The notes below the pieces were generated by a model, which was not told the DNA's origin, searched no databases, and saw only the letters and a list, made by a program, of their open reading frames with translations. Shown here in pieces: positions 1 through 11,030 of a stretch of 64,000 nt of DNA. The position numbers and the translations under genes are program-made. The DNA comes from Dastarcus helophoroides (taxonomy: Eukaryota; Arthropoda; Insecta; Coleoptera; Bothrideridae): positions 10,794,053 to 10,858,052 of the forward strand of contig CM053335.1 of assembly GCA_028583605.1 (NCBI GenBank). Reading direction: 5' to 3'. Each line of letters opens with the position of its first letter. Within the stretch, counting starts at the first letter, position 1.

Positions 1-1280
1 ATGACTTCACGTTATTGAATTTTTACTTTATGATTATTGGGAAATGCTTTCATTGTTTTACGTAGAAAAATACGATAATAATTAATAATAAAAGCAAAAT
101 TATTGTAGTTGCCATATTTTTGACTATGAAATTATGATGGTAAAACTATTCTTCTATTCCCTTTCATTCTTGCTACAGGTTTGACAAAATGATGATAACA
201 TTTAGGGATAAACCCCTCGATTTATCCAACAAAGACTACACTGACTAAATTTGGGCCCTTTTTGAGTTACATACACCAGCTCCATCATAGTTTTCATTGG
301 GGAATATCAATAAATAAACTATATTACAACCAAATTCACACGAATCCATTAGAGCAGTATCAAGGATTCACCCAATGTATTCCATTGAGAACTATCGTAT
401 TTTGAGTTACTGCATATTAAGAAACCTGTCACAACTTTTAAATTCTACATTTGTCTAGCAAATTTTAAGATATTTCGCAGAAAAATATGTTTTCAACTTA
501 CTGATTTTTCCTATTTATGTAAACTTGAATTATCTCAATATTACGAATAATGAGCTACTAAAGTCTTAATTGTATGAGTCGAATTGTCATTGTAAAAATT
601 ATAATGTTTCACAATTACAATTACACCGAAGAAAGCTTTGGGGTCTTAAGCTGAAGATTAAAACAACAGAAAAATGCACTGTTAGGTATTATTTTTTTTG
701 TAATCTTCTCAAGTTTAAGAGCTTGTTAACCATGAGCATCCCTTTGTAATCCACTGTAACAAATTTTTCCGTGGCCAAAAGACTTGTTTTAACGACTCAA
801 CTGAGAACTAGGAGTGTATAATGTAGTCATTTCATCTTTTTTCATGACCACAAATTTTAACTAATTCCGATGCAACTATTTCTCACAGGAGAGACACTTC
901 GTTAACATTTCTTGCTCTTTAGTTGCTTAGAAAATAAATTGTCGAAATAATTAGAATACTATAATAATAATAACAACAATAATAATGTACCCTACCCTGA
1001 CAACATCAATTTAGTATACAGGATATTTTAATGAAGCTAAAACTGATATAGCCAAAATCCTGAATATAGTAAAGGAGCTAAAATATTTGTCCAATTAAGA
1101 GCGTTCTTGCTCCTAAATACTTTGAACCTATTAAACCTAAATCAGATTCTTGCACATTTACGATGCAAATTGTAAATTTCAGGTGCCCGAGCCTAAATGA
1201 TCGAAAGTGAGTCCCCCCTGTGAGATTTACTGCAATTCATTAACATAAGTTCGTAAATTGAGGCCGCGAAACGAGATTCA
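1..1280. other. ordinary AT-rich sequence, no gene seen
   Basis: No long reading frame, tandem repeat or element boundary is visible. The base order is ordinary, unlike the low-complexity DNA downstream, so it may be intronic or intergenic host DNA. Confidence 0.5.
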
Positions 1281-1916
1281 ATCCGGCAAGCCGTACTTAC
1301 AGTATAACCATATCTTCTAAAACGACGAAATAAAAAGTCCTAAACTGGTTAAACCAACTCGAATAAACATCAACACGTAATATCTGTTTACACCAATTAA
1401 ACCGGACATGTGAACTCGAATTAAACGTTCATAATTGCTTAATAACGCGTTCGCGTACCGATATCGAGGTCGAATTCGAGCTGCGACACCCCTATCCTTC
1501 GCTTCCGCCAGGATAACTAGACTGAAAACGCCTGAAAGCTCCCGTTTCACCCTAGCAATAGAAAACCACACCCTCCGCATCCCTACCAACGGATTTCTAA
1601 CGATAGGCAACCAATGGAGACCATAGAAACACCCATACACTTCCTATATCTAACACCTGATACCTGTGCGGGTCGCTATTGGAGATTTGAAATTACCTGG
1701 ACGATTCCTGCGGAAGCTAATATCTGGCCCAGCGAATTAGCAGGATTTTTGATCGCAAGGAAACGGGAACTTAACCCTGCTCAAACAATGACGGAAATAA
1801 ATACGTTTTCACGTCCAACGGCAAAACCAAAAATGTCTAACTGTGCCAAAAAAAATCTAGCTCTATCAGTAACTTACTATTTTTACTTCAAATGTAGAAA
1901 TAGGTTGTCTTTTTAA
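1281..1916. other. GC-richer island with short unassigned reading frames
   Basis: About 1430-1760 is clearly less AT-rich than its surroundings. It holds overlapping short open frames on both strands (for example 1435-1626 and 1614-1916 on plus, 1317-1640 on minus). None has a recognisable domain, and I see no convincing splice structure. It could be an exon fragment, conserved noncoding DNA or an old repeat. I do not call a gene. Confidence 0.3.
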
Positions 1917-2174
1917 TCATTTTTTTTATCAGATTTTTTGTATCTAGTTTTATCAAAAGTTACAATCCAGTTATTCTGTAAGTTGAAATCTTCTGTCATC
2001 AATGGAACTCTTCTTTAGTCATTTTAACTGACCCAGAAATTTCGAGTGTAAAAAATCTCGAGTGTAAAAATCTCGAGTGTAAAAAACTTTGAAAATTGAC
2101 TATTTTGAGTGTTAAACATTTTGACTTGTTTTAATAATCAAAGATTTGAACAAAATTTAGGGCTTGATTACAAC

Positions 2175-2754
2175 CAAGAGATGCAGATGCAGATGCAGAA
2201 GTCGTTAGAGCTTGAAAGTGGAAATTTCAGAAAAAACATTTCAGTTGAAAGTCGTAATTTCGAGGTTGAAGTTAAAATGTTGAGATTTTTCATATACATT
2301 TTTTATTTCGAATTTTCCAAATTCCATTTAAATATAAAATTGTCATTTTTTATTAATTTCGAAGTTTGCCTCAAATTTTCGAGTTTTGTATCGAAATTTA
2401 GTTAGTTGGGTTCCAAAAATCTCAAAAGAGTTTTGGTTAAAACATTACGAAGCGTGTGATGTTGGTCAAGCAAGAGATGCAGAAGTGGTTAGAGCTTGAA
2501 AGTGGCAATTTCAGAAAAAAAACATTTTAGTTTAATGTTGTAATTTCGAGGTTGAAGTTAAAATGTTGAGATTTTCATATATATTTTTTATTTCGAATTT
2601 TCCAAATTCCATTTAAATATAAAATTGTCATTTTTTATTAATTTCGAAATTTGCCTTAAATTTTCGAGTTTTGTATCGAAATTTAGTTAGTTGGGTTCCA
2701 AAAATCTCAAAAGAATTTTGGTTAAAACATTACGAAGCGTGTGATGTTGGTCTT
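2175..2754. repeat. two tandem copies of a ~296 bp unit
   Basis: The unit begins near CAAGAGATGCAG at 2175 and again at 2471, and each copy ends near GAAGCGTGTGATGTTGGTC. The copies are nearly identical over most of their length. The first has an extra run of GCAGAT triplets at its start. No coding potential is evident. Confidence 0.85.
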
Positions 2755-3190
2755 AGTTGGGTGAAATTCGTTACCAGTGGGGCCAAATATTGTATAGCGG
2801 AAAATTTCAAAATGTAAAACCCTGTTGAAAGTACCCAAATGATTAAGAAATTAAATTTTTTGTGATTTTGATGGTTCCATTGATGTTTACTTGGTGGAAC
2901 ATACAGGACAACCAGGAATGAAATTTGGCTAAAAATTTCGGGTTCTAAACATTAAGAGGAGTATTGATTTGTGTGATATTGGTTTAAGTTGGATGAAATT
3001 ACCTATCAGTGAAGCCAAATATTGTATACCAGCAAAGTTAGAAATGTCCAACCCTGTTGAAGCTACCCAAACGATTAACAAGTTAATTTTTTGTTGATTT
3101 TGATGGTTTCATTGATCTTTAATTGGTGGAACATCAGACAAACCAGGTATTCGCCTAGACCGCTGGAATCTAAGGGGTAATCTAACGATT
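2755..3190. repeat. two diverged tandem copies of a ~232 bp unit
   Basis: GCCAAATATTGTATA occurs at about 2782 and 3014. It is followed in both copies by related text including the words ATGGTT and TTGGTGGAACAT. The second copy has diverged. The unit directly follows the 296 bp tandem pair, and the joining sequence GATNTTGGT is shared. Confidence 0.7.
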
Positions 3191-3750
3191 ATGGGCATGG
3201 GCGTAGGCAGAACTTCCTTCAAGGGGAGCCACAATCATTCTAAAAAAAAATTTCGACAACAAAAACCTTTCGACTGAGTAATGTATATTTCCAGTTAAAA
3301 CTACACGAATAGAAGAGCTCGAATTTCCAGATTAAATTCGAAGTTTCAAAAATGGGCCAAACTTTACCGAGAAACTTTTCGGAGAACTTCCAGTCCAGTG
3401 AATTTTTTGAAAAAACTGGCATATTCCAGAACAAGTCGAATTTAGATGAAAAAATTGCAACTTTCAAAAGCACTTCTCTCATAATATTCCTTCCTATTAA
3501 AATCTTGATTTAATTTTAGAAAAATAAACAAATTTTGTGCAGAAGTCAAAATCTTCATAAAAAAATTAACTTTTAAACGGAAATGTCCCCAAACAGAAAA
3601 TATAGAAAATATCGAATTTTGAAATAAAAGTCAAAATTTGAAGAGTAAGATGAATTTTGAACAAGTTAAAATGACTGGCATTAAAATGTATAAAAAATAC
3701 GAATAAAAATAAAGAAATTCAGAAAAAAATTAATCAACACAACGGAAATT
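3191..3750. repeat. degenerate A-rich low-complexity sequence
   Basis: Runs of A are broken by words such as TCGAATTT and GTCAAAATTTG. The start (TCATTCTAAAAAA, then GAGTAATGTATATTT) resembles 52,220-52,275, so the two stretches belong to one dispersed repeat. No gene. Confidence 0.6.
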
Positions 3751-4114
3751 AAAATACAAATCTTGTTCCCTGAAACCAAGAAAGATTAAAAAACACAACA
3801 AAGGTTGCCCTAACGCGTTTCGATAGCGAAGCTATCATCTTTAGAGAGATACTAGTATCTCTTGAAGATTAAAATACAGAACTTGTCCCCTGAACCCAAG
3901 AAAGATCAGTTTCTCTCTGCAGATGACAGCTTGGCTGTTGAAACGCGTTAGAGCAACCTTTGTTGTGTTTTTTAATCTTTCTTGGTTGAAAAACAGAACA
4001 GAACTTGTCCCTGAAGGGGACAAGTTCTGTTTTTCAATTTTTGAAGATAACCAAGGACCAGTCCGTTCCATCAAATCTCTTGAAGATGACCAAGGACCAG
4101 TCCGTTCCACCAAA
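3751..4114. repeat. family A foldback element with hammerhead-like arms
   Basis: Two inverted arms share the order ATACAAATCTTGTC, CTGAAACCAAGAAAGATT, AACACAACAAAGGTTG and CGCGTTTCGATAGC, and then the same text inverted. The right arm ends at GACCAGTCCGTTCCACC. The plus-strand ribozyme-like core at about 3913-3953 has stem II arms GACAGC and GCTGTT, covarying with GATAGC and GCTATC in other copies. Its first core box reads CTGCAGA and so is mutated. The tail GACCAGTCCGTTCC occurs twice. Confidence 0.75.
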
Positions 4115-4802
4115 ACAAAACTGACTTCAAAAAAAATCCACGATCTTTGAAAAATACGTCGTAATTTCAGAAAAAAGATCGCACTTTCCAAAATAATATT
4201 CCAAATTTCTAAAGGAAAATTCGAATTTTAAGTGGAAAATTGGAACTCTGAAAATAAACTAGTAATTTCGACAAAAACGAATTTCGAAAAATAAATTGGA
4301 CAAATCGTAAGTTTCAGTAAATTTCATTAAAAATGAAAACATATTCGTCCTCAACAGCTCGAAAATTGTCAACGTTTGGAAAAAAGTTCAAAGATCCTAT
4401 TTTGTGAAAACACCCAATTTTCAGAAAAAGTTCAAAATTGGGAAAGAAAAACCGCAATCTCTAAAAATATTGTTCTCATCAAAATTTAAAGTAGTAAAGA
4501 TGTTGAATTTACAAGAAATATTTATTTCTAAATCCCCAAAAATATTTGTTTCGACATTTTTACTAACATTCCGATCTAATTTAGAGAAAAGTGAACATGT
4601 TTAAACCACAACATATCACATTTTGAGCTTAAAGTCAACATTGGTCGAAAGAGACACATATTTAAAAAAAAATGGCAGAATTTTAAAATAAATAAACGAT
4701 TTTTGAAACAACAGTTTAAAAAGTAGAATTCGGAAAATAAAATCAAAATTTAAAATAAGACGAATTTTGAGGAAAAGGCGAATTTTATAAAAAGACTATT
4801 TT
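4115..4802. repeat. degenerate A-rich low-complexity sequence
   Basis: Short imperfect words of the GAAAATTCGAATTTT type separated by A runs. Only short chance frames such as 4404-4604 exist. No gene or clear unit length is seen. Confidence 0.55.
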
Positions 4803-4998
4803 AGGAGGAACGGACAGATCCTTGGTTTTTTTCAAAAATTGAAATGCAAATCTTTCTAAAGATGATAGCTCGGCTATCGAAACGCGTTTAGTATCTCTCC
4901 GAAGATGATAGCTTTGCTATTGAAATGCTTTAGAGCAACCTTTGTTGTGTTTTTTAATCTCTCTTGGTTTCAGGGGACAAGATTTGTATTTCAATTAT
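4803..4998. repeat. rearranged family A copy
   Basis: It starts with GGAACGGACAGATCCTTGG and contains two GATGATAGC to TATCGAAACGCG type segments in the same orientation (about 4860-4890 and 4904-4945). It ends with the arm sequence TTTCAGGGGACAAGATTTG. Both ribozyme-like cores are mutated (CTAAAGA and CCGAAGA). Confidence 0.7.
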
Positions 4999-5398
4999 TT
5001 TAGAAGAAAAAAATCAAAATTTTGTGAAAAAAGACGAATTTCCCACGAAAATGGCAATTATTTTTAGAAATATTGACTATCGGATATTGAGATAAAAATA
5101 AAAATCTCGTGAAAAAGGCGTATTTTGAGAAACAAGTCGAAATTTCTGAAAAATCAGATTCTAAAAGAACTAAACTTTTAGAAAAAGCTTAAAGTTCGGG
5201 AAAATATAGAAATTTGGAAAGAAAATCGAAACGAGAAAACTTTGAAATGGACAAATAGTTGAAATTTTTCGGGAGAAAATCAAATTTTAAGAGAGAAGTT
5301 GAACTTTTTAAAAAATAATCGAAACTCCTAAAAGTGAACAAAATTACGAGAAAAGGATCGAAATTTTGCCAGCGTGAACTAATGTTGAGAAAAAGAAT

Positions 5399-5482
5399 TA
5401 CAAGTCATATCCCCTGAAACCAAGAAAGATTAAAAAGCACAACAAAGGTTGCTCTAACGCGTTTTGATAGCCAAGCTTTTAA
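5399..5482. repeat. truncated family A arm
   Basis: A single left arm (TCCCCTGAAACCAAGAAAG, then GGTTGCTCTAACGCG and GATAGCCAAGC) breaks off in the middle of stem II and runs into A-rich repeat. Confidence 0.7.
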
Positions 5483-5499
5483 TACAAAATTATTTTAAA

Positions 5500-7544
5500 A
5501 AAGCCAAATTTTGACAATTAAAAATTTTGTATCAAAATTTTCAAAAAATTGGAAATAAATCAAAATCTTAGAGAGTCAAAATTGTGAAGAAGTTGACATT
5601 TACAAATTAAGTTAAAATTTGGAAAAAGTGGAAATTAAAAAAATGGAAAATTGGAAATTTGAAGTTTTCAAAATATAAAGTTGGAAAGTTTAAAAAAGTA
5701 GAGATTTTCAATCTCAAAGTTTCAACCAAAAACGAAGTCAGATATAAAAAAAAATCGTTACTTTCAGAAAGTCGAAACAAGAAAAAGCTGAAATTTGAAA
5801 AAAAGTCAAATTTAGAAAGGAAATGTTTTATAAAAATTGCATATAAAAACATTCAGGTTTGCAAAAAAAGAGGAAATTTCGAGTCAACATTTTAAAAAAC
5901 GTGTCAAGAATATTCATTAATAAGAAGAGAATTTTGAAAAAAGGTCAAAATTTTGAAAAATATGGTCAAAAATGTGATAAAAAGTCAAAATTTTCAAAAA
6001 AAATTGCAAAATAAAATCAAAACATTAAAAATATTAAATACTGACTCGCAAATTTTCAAAAAAGAAATTTTTTAACAAAAACAGAAATTATCATAAAAAG
6101 TTTCCAAAAAAGAAAATCAAAATATACCCAAAAAAGTTTCGACTTTTATGTATTAAAAGTCGAAACTTGAAAAAATGCCAAAATTTTCAAAAAATGTCAA
6201 AACTTCGAGCAATAATAAAAAATTTGAACAAAAGTTGATATTAAAAAAGCGGTTTTTGATAAAGCAATATTTCAATAGAATTAGGCTTAAAAAAACAAAA
6301 TTTAAAAATAGTCATAATTTTGAGAAATCAAAATTTTATATCAAAACTTTCAAAAAATTGAAATATAAATCAAAATCTTAAAGGGAGTCAAAATTGTGAA
6401 AGAGTTGTAATTTACAAATTAAGTTCAAATTTGGAAGAAGTGGAAATTAAAAAAAAATGGAAATTCTAAGTTTTTTAAAATAAAAAGTTGAAAAGTTCAA
6501 AAAAGTCGAGATTTTCAATTTCGAATTTTCCATCAAAATCGAAGTCAGATATAAAAAAAATCGTTGCTGGAAAAAGCTGCAACTTTCAAAAAAAGTCAAA
6601 TTTAGAAAGGAAATGTTTTATAAAAATCGGATTTAAAAACATTCAGGTTTGCAAAAAAGAGGAAATTTCGAGTAAAAATTTTAAAAAACGTTGCAAGAGT
6701 ATTTATTAATAAGAAAAAAATTTCGAAAAAAGGTCAAAATTTCAAAAATATGGTCAAAAAAGTGATGAAAAGTCAAAATTTAAAAAAAAAAACTCCAAAA
6801 TAAAATCAACACATTAAAAAGTTAAAATAGTGAACAGCAAACATTCAAAAAAGAAATTTTTTAACAAAAACAGAAATTATAAAAATTTTCCAAAAAAGAA
6901 AATTAAAATATACCCAGAAAAGTTTCGACTTTTACTACATAAAAGTGAAAACTTGAAAAAATGTAAAAATTTTCAAAAAATATCAAAACTTCGAGAGACA
7001 TAAAATTTTTTTTAACAAAAATGGACATTAAACAAGCGGTTTTCAGTCAAGCAATATTTCAATAGAATTAAGCTTAAAAAAATGTAAAAAAAGCCACAAT
7101 TTTGAGAAATAAAAATTTTGTATCAAAATTTTCAAATAATTGGAAAATAATCAAAATCTCAGAGAGAGTTAAAATTGTGAAAAAGTTGAAATTTACAAAT
7201 TAAGTTAAAATTTGGGAAAAGTCGAAATTAAAAAAATATAAAATTGGACATCCAAAATTTTTAAAATATAAAGTCGAAATGTTTAAAAGAGTCGAGATTT
7301 TCAATAAAAATCGAAATCAGATTTTAAAACAAATCGTTACTTTCAGAAAGTCGAAACAAAGAAAAGCTGAAACTTTGAACAATAAAATCGAATTTAGACT
7401 GGAAATGTTTTATAAAAATCGAATTTAAAAACAGTGAGGTTTGCAAAAAAGATGAAATTTCGAATCAAAATTTTAAAAAACGTTGCAAAAATATTTTATA
7501 ACAAGGGAATTTTGAAACATGTAGTCAAAAATGGTAAGTAGCTA
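5500..7544. repeat. tandem array of ~790-810 bp A-rich units
   Basis: The phrase AAAATTTTGTATCAAAATTT recurs near 5520, 6331 (as a variant) and 7118. The later phrase TTTCGACTTTTA, followed by an inverted AAAGTCGAAACTT, recurs near 6135 and 6917 and can form a short hairpin. TTTAGAAAGGAAATGTTTTAT recurs near 5811, 6600 and 7390. The frames in this stretch are products of A-rich sequence, not genes. Confidence 0.8.
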
Positions 7545-8597
7545 TAGTATAAGTATAAGTATAAGTATAAGTATAAAGTATAAGTATAAGTATAAGTATA
7601 AGTATAAGTATAAGTATAAGTATAAGTATAAGTATAAGTATAAGTATAAGTATAAGTATAAGTATAAGTATAAGTATAAGTATAAGTATAAGTATAAGTA
7701 TAAGTATAAGTATAAGTATAAGTATAAGTATAAGTATAAGTATAAGTATAAGTATAAGTATAAGTATAAGTATAAGTATAAGTATAAGTATAAGTATAGG
7801 TATAAGTATAAGTATAATATAAGTATAAGTACAAGTACAAGTACAAGTACAAGTACAAGTACAAGTACAAGTACAAGTACAAGTACAAGTACAAGTACAA
7901 GTACAAGTACAAGTACAAGTACAAGTACAAGTACAAGTACAAGTATAAATATAAGTACAAGTACAAGTACAAGTACAAATATAAGTATAAGTATAAGTAT
8001 AAGTATAAGTATAAGTACAAGTACAAGTACAAGTACAAGTACAAGTACAAGTACAAGTACAAGTACAAGTACAAGTACAAGTACAAGTACAAGTACAAGT
8101 ACAAGTACAAGTACAAGTACAAGTACAAGTACAAGTACAAGTACAAGTACAAGTACAAGTACAAGTACAAGTACAAGTACAAGTACAAGTACAAGTACAA
8201 GTACAAGTACAAGTACAAGTACAAGTACAAGTACAAGTACAAGTACAAGTACAAGTACAAGTACAAGTACAAGTACAAGTACAAGTACAAGTACAAGTAC
8301 AAGTACAAGTACAAGTACAAGTACAAGTACAAGTACAAGTACAAGTACAAGTACAAGTACAAGTACAAGTACAAGTACAAGTACAAGTACAAGTACAAGT
8401 ACAAGTACAAGTACAAGTACAAGTACAAGTACAAGTACAAGTACAAGTACAAGTACAAGTACAAGTACTACAAGTACAAGTACAAGTACAAGTACAAGTA
8501 CAAGTACAAGTACAAGTACAAGTACAAGTACAAGTACAAGTACAAGTATAAGTATAAGTATAGGTATAGGTAGAGGTATAAGTATAAGTATAAGTAA
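7545..8597. repeat. hexanucleotide microsatellite, TATAAG then TACAAG blocks
   Basis: About 1.05 kb is almost pure hexamer. A first block of AGTATA units (7545-7830) passes through a mixed zone into a long block of AGTACA units (about 7828-8547), then back to AGTATA with a few AGGTAT variants. It is open in several frames on both strands purely because of its 6-bp period, so the long Tyr-Leu, Lys-Tyr and Ser-Thr frames are artefacts. It interrupts an ~800 bp tandem unit. Confidence 0.97.
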
Positions 8598-9035
8598 AGT
8601 AAAGTCAAAATTCTTAAAAACGCTTTGAAATAAAGTGAAAATATTAAAAAACTATTGAAAAGCAAATTTTCAAAAAAGAATTTTTTTAACAAAATTAGAA
8701 ATTATCATAAAAAGTTTCCTAGAAAGGAATTCAAAATATACCCAAAAATCATTATTATTAAAGGTGCAGTTTTCAAAACAAAAGTAAAAACTCCGAAAGA
8801 AGTCGAAATTTTCCAAATTAAGTCAAAATTTTGAAAAAACTTGAAATTTTGGGAGTCGAATGAGAAAATGTCGATATTCTGAAAAAAATTGATATTTTAA
8901 AATGTCGAAATTTACAAAATACATAATTTTCGTAATACATAATTTTCAAAATACGTAATTTTCAAAATACACAATTTTCAAAATGCACTCTCAGTCAAAA
9001 TTGAATTTTTCAAAAGAGTCGGAATTTCCAAAAAG
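8598..9035. repeat. continuation of the ~800 bp unit plus a short ~17 bp tandem run
   Basis: Text after the microsatellite (TTTCAAAAAAGAATTTTTTTAAC, given here only as its start near 8667) matches the part of the ~800 bp unit seen near 6055. At about 8918-8990, AATACATAATTTTC-like 17-bp units repeat about five times. No gene. Confidence 0.6.
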
Positions 9036-9039
9036 GTGA

Positions 9040-9890
9040 CCCAAGAATTCTTGCTCTTATTCCACGCAGACGAAGGCTTGTTGGTTATAAAGCCAGCTGT
9101 TTCTTTTCTCGATTTCATTGACAAATATTCACCCAAACGAGATCATATTTTCTAATTGACCTTCTTAGAGTGCTTTTTCTGATACTGATCAGCATAATAT
9201 TTCAGAATTACCTCAATGAAGAGTAAGTATTGATGACAGATTAAAATATCATGATGGCACATTTGTAATCCATAAATTTAGTACTTATTCACATCGATTC
9301 TGAAAGATACTGTTGTAAAAACGTCAAAAATATGTATTCACCTGCACGGGATTTTATTTTATTTTCATAATCATTTCATATCAAGCGCATCGATTTCCAA
9401 TTTGATGTAATTATGACGCACTTGTTACCAATTTCAGGCATCTTAAGTCAAGCTCGAAGAACTCTATAAAAAAAACTCTTAATTTCGTATTACTGAAAAC
9501 CGAACTCAGTGAAGTTTTGTCCTAAATTTTTTGTACTTTTCGCTTCATGATTTATTTGTTATTAACCCTACGCACAACTTATAAATTCATATACTGGATA
9601 GTCTACAGTTTCTCATACATAAAAAAACATTTTGTGTTTTTCAATTTATTTAACATTTCTTCGGCCCAGTTTGAAAATATTTAAATTTTTATGGTTTGTT
9701 GACAATTTTCTAAACAGTTTTTGAAATGCGTGTACGTGATATTTAAATTTATTGAAAACGTCACTTCATAACAGTTCACAAATTAGGAGGTTAATTTATT
9801 TTACATAGAATAGGAGTAATGAAAAATAGGAGACCAAAAATTAGATGTGGAAAAAAAATGTTTTTTTAATAAATTAGGAAAATATCAAAA
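9040..9890. other. ordinary AT-rich sequence, no gene seen
   Basis: Ordinary base order with no long frame or repeat. It is probably old host intergenic or intronic DNA between repeat blocks. Confidence 0.45.
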
Positions 9891-9898
9891 ACATAAAA

Positions 9899-10246
9899 AA
9901 AGTTGTAGCACTGGACATCGATGTTTCGCTCTCATTTGAGCTCATCAGCAGTGCATAACATAGAAAGAAAACAATGAGGAAATAATATTTAAAAATAAAA
10001 GGTTTTTTTTTATATTTTTGAAATATAAAAATGAAAAATAAAGAAATTTTAACATGAATAGACGTCTTATCATCAATTTAATGTGTTAAAAAATTAAATA
10101 TTGATGATAAAACGTCTATTCATCTAAAAAGTTCTTTATTTTTCTTTTTATATTTTAAAAAAAACCTTTTATTTTTAAATATTTCTTCCTCATTGTTGCC
10201 TTTCCATGTTATGCACTGCTGACGAGATTTGTTAGATTTATGAAAG
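9899..10246. repeat. family B palindrome (foldback element)
   Basis: The left arm (9942-10082) and right arm (10093-10226) are inverted copies around a ~10 nt spacer (GTGTTAAAAA). Matching landmarks are ATGAATAGACGTC at 10054 and GACGTCTATTCAT-like text near 10112, and GCAGTGCATAACAT at 9948 and ATGTTATGCACTGC near 10205. The left arm carries a perfect hammerhead motif on the minus strand. The right arm has a truncated, altered one (CTGACGA, then GAAAGG). Confidence 0.9.
9908..9954 (-). ncRNA. hammerhead ribozyme, family B
   Basis: Read on the minus strand, the order is: stem I 5' arm GCACTG (9954-9949), core CTGATGA (9948-9942), stem II GCTC and GAGC around a 6-nt loop (9941-9928), core GAAA (9927-9924), stem III CATC and GATG with no loop (9923-9916), cleavage triplet GTC ending at 9914, and stem I 3' arm CAGTGC (9913-9908). 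All conserved core positions of the hammerhead family are present and stem I is 6 of 6. GTT and AAC flanks could extend stem I beyond an internal loop, as in type I ribozymes. The loopless stem III is typical of short-stem hammerheads that work best as dimers. Self-cleavage is inferred, not shown. Confidence 0.85.
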
Positions 10247-10249
10247 GAA

Positions 10250-11030
10250 AATTTTGAAATTTTACAAAAATTTAACACTCTGATATTAAAATAGAAATTT
10301 AAACAATAAAAAAAATATAAAATTATTAGAATCCAACTTTAATTTCGAGTTCAAATTCCAAATTATAACCAAACTTAAAGATACACCGAAAAAGTTGAAA
10401 TTTCAAAATTAATAACAAAAAAAAATTGAGGTAAATTGTAGAAAGTGTATCAGTTTTAGGAAAATAATCGAAGTTTTAAAAAAAGCTTATTATATGAACA
10501 AGGGTCAAAAGTATTGAAAAAAAAAGAACTAAAATTATTATAAAAATTGAAAATTGGTTCAATATGTTAAAATTTCAAAATAAAACTTAACTTTTCAAAA
10601 CCAATGTCAAAATAAAATGGGAGAACGTAAAAACTGAAAGGGTGAATTTTGAAAAAGGTCAACAATTTATGAACCATGGCCAAAAGATTTTTTGGAAAGA
10701 ACCAAAATTATTATGAACATTAAAAGTTGTGTCCAGTGTCGAAATTCCACAATAAAACTTGACATTTTAAAACCAATGTTAAAATGAAATTGGATAACGT
10801 AAAAACTGAAAGTGTGAATTTTGAAAAAGTACAACAATTTATGAACAATGGCGAAAAGAATTTTTAAAAAAGAACCAAAATCAGTATAAAAACTGAAAAT
10901 TGTGTTTAATGTCGAAATTTCAAAATAAAACTTCAGATTTTAAGACCAATTTCAAAATGAAATGAGACAACGTAAAAACTGAAAGTGTAAATTTTGAAAA
11001 AGGTCTATACTTTATTTAAGATTTCTTAAC
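10250..11030. repeat. ~170-176 bp tandem A-rich units
   Basis: GTGAATTTTGAAAAAG-like text recurs near 10641, 10817 and 10988, and AAGAACCAAAATNA recurs between. The copies are diverged. No gene. Confidence 0.7.

Noticed and set aside
1317..1916. Possible small coding exons
   Set aside because: Overlapping short frames on both strands, no domain, no splice model; left as an unassigned island.
7496..8692. Long frames of alternating Tyr-Leu, Lys-Tyr or Ser-Thr on both strands
   Set aside because: Open only because the DNA is a 6-bp repeat without stops in several frames; no start context or non-repeat domain.
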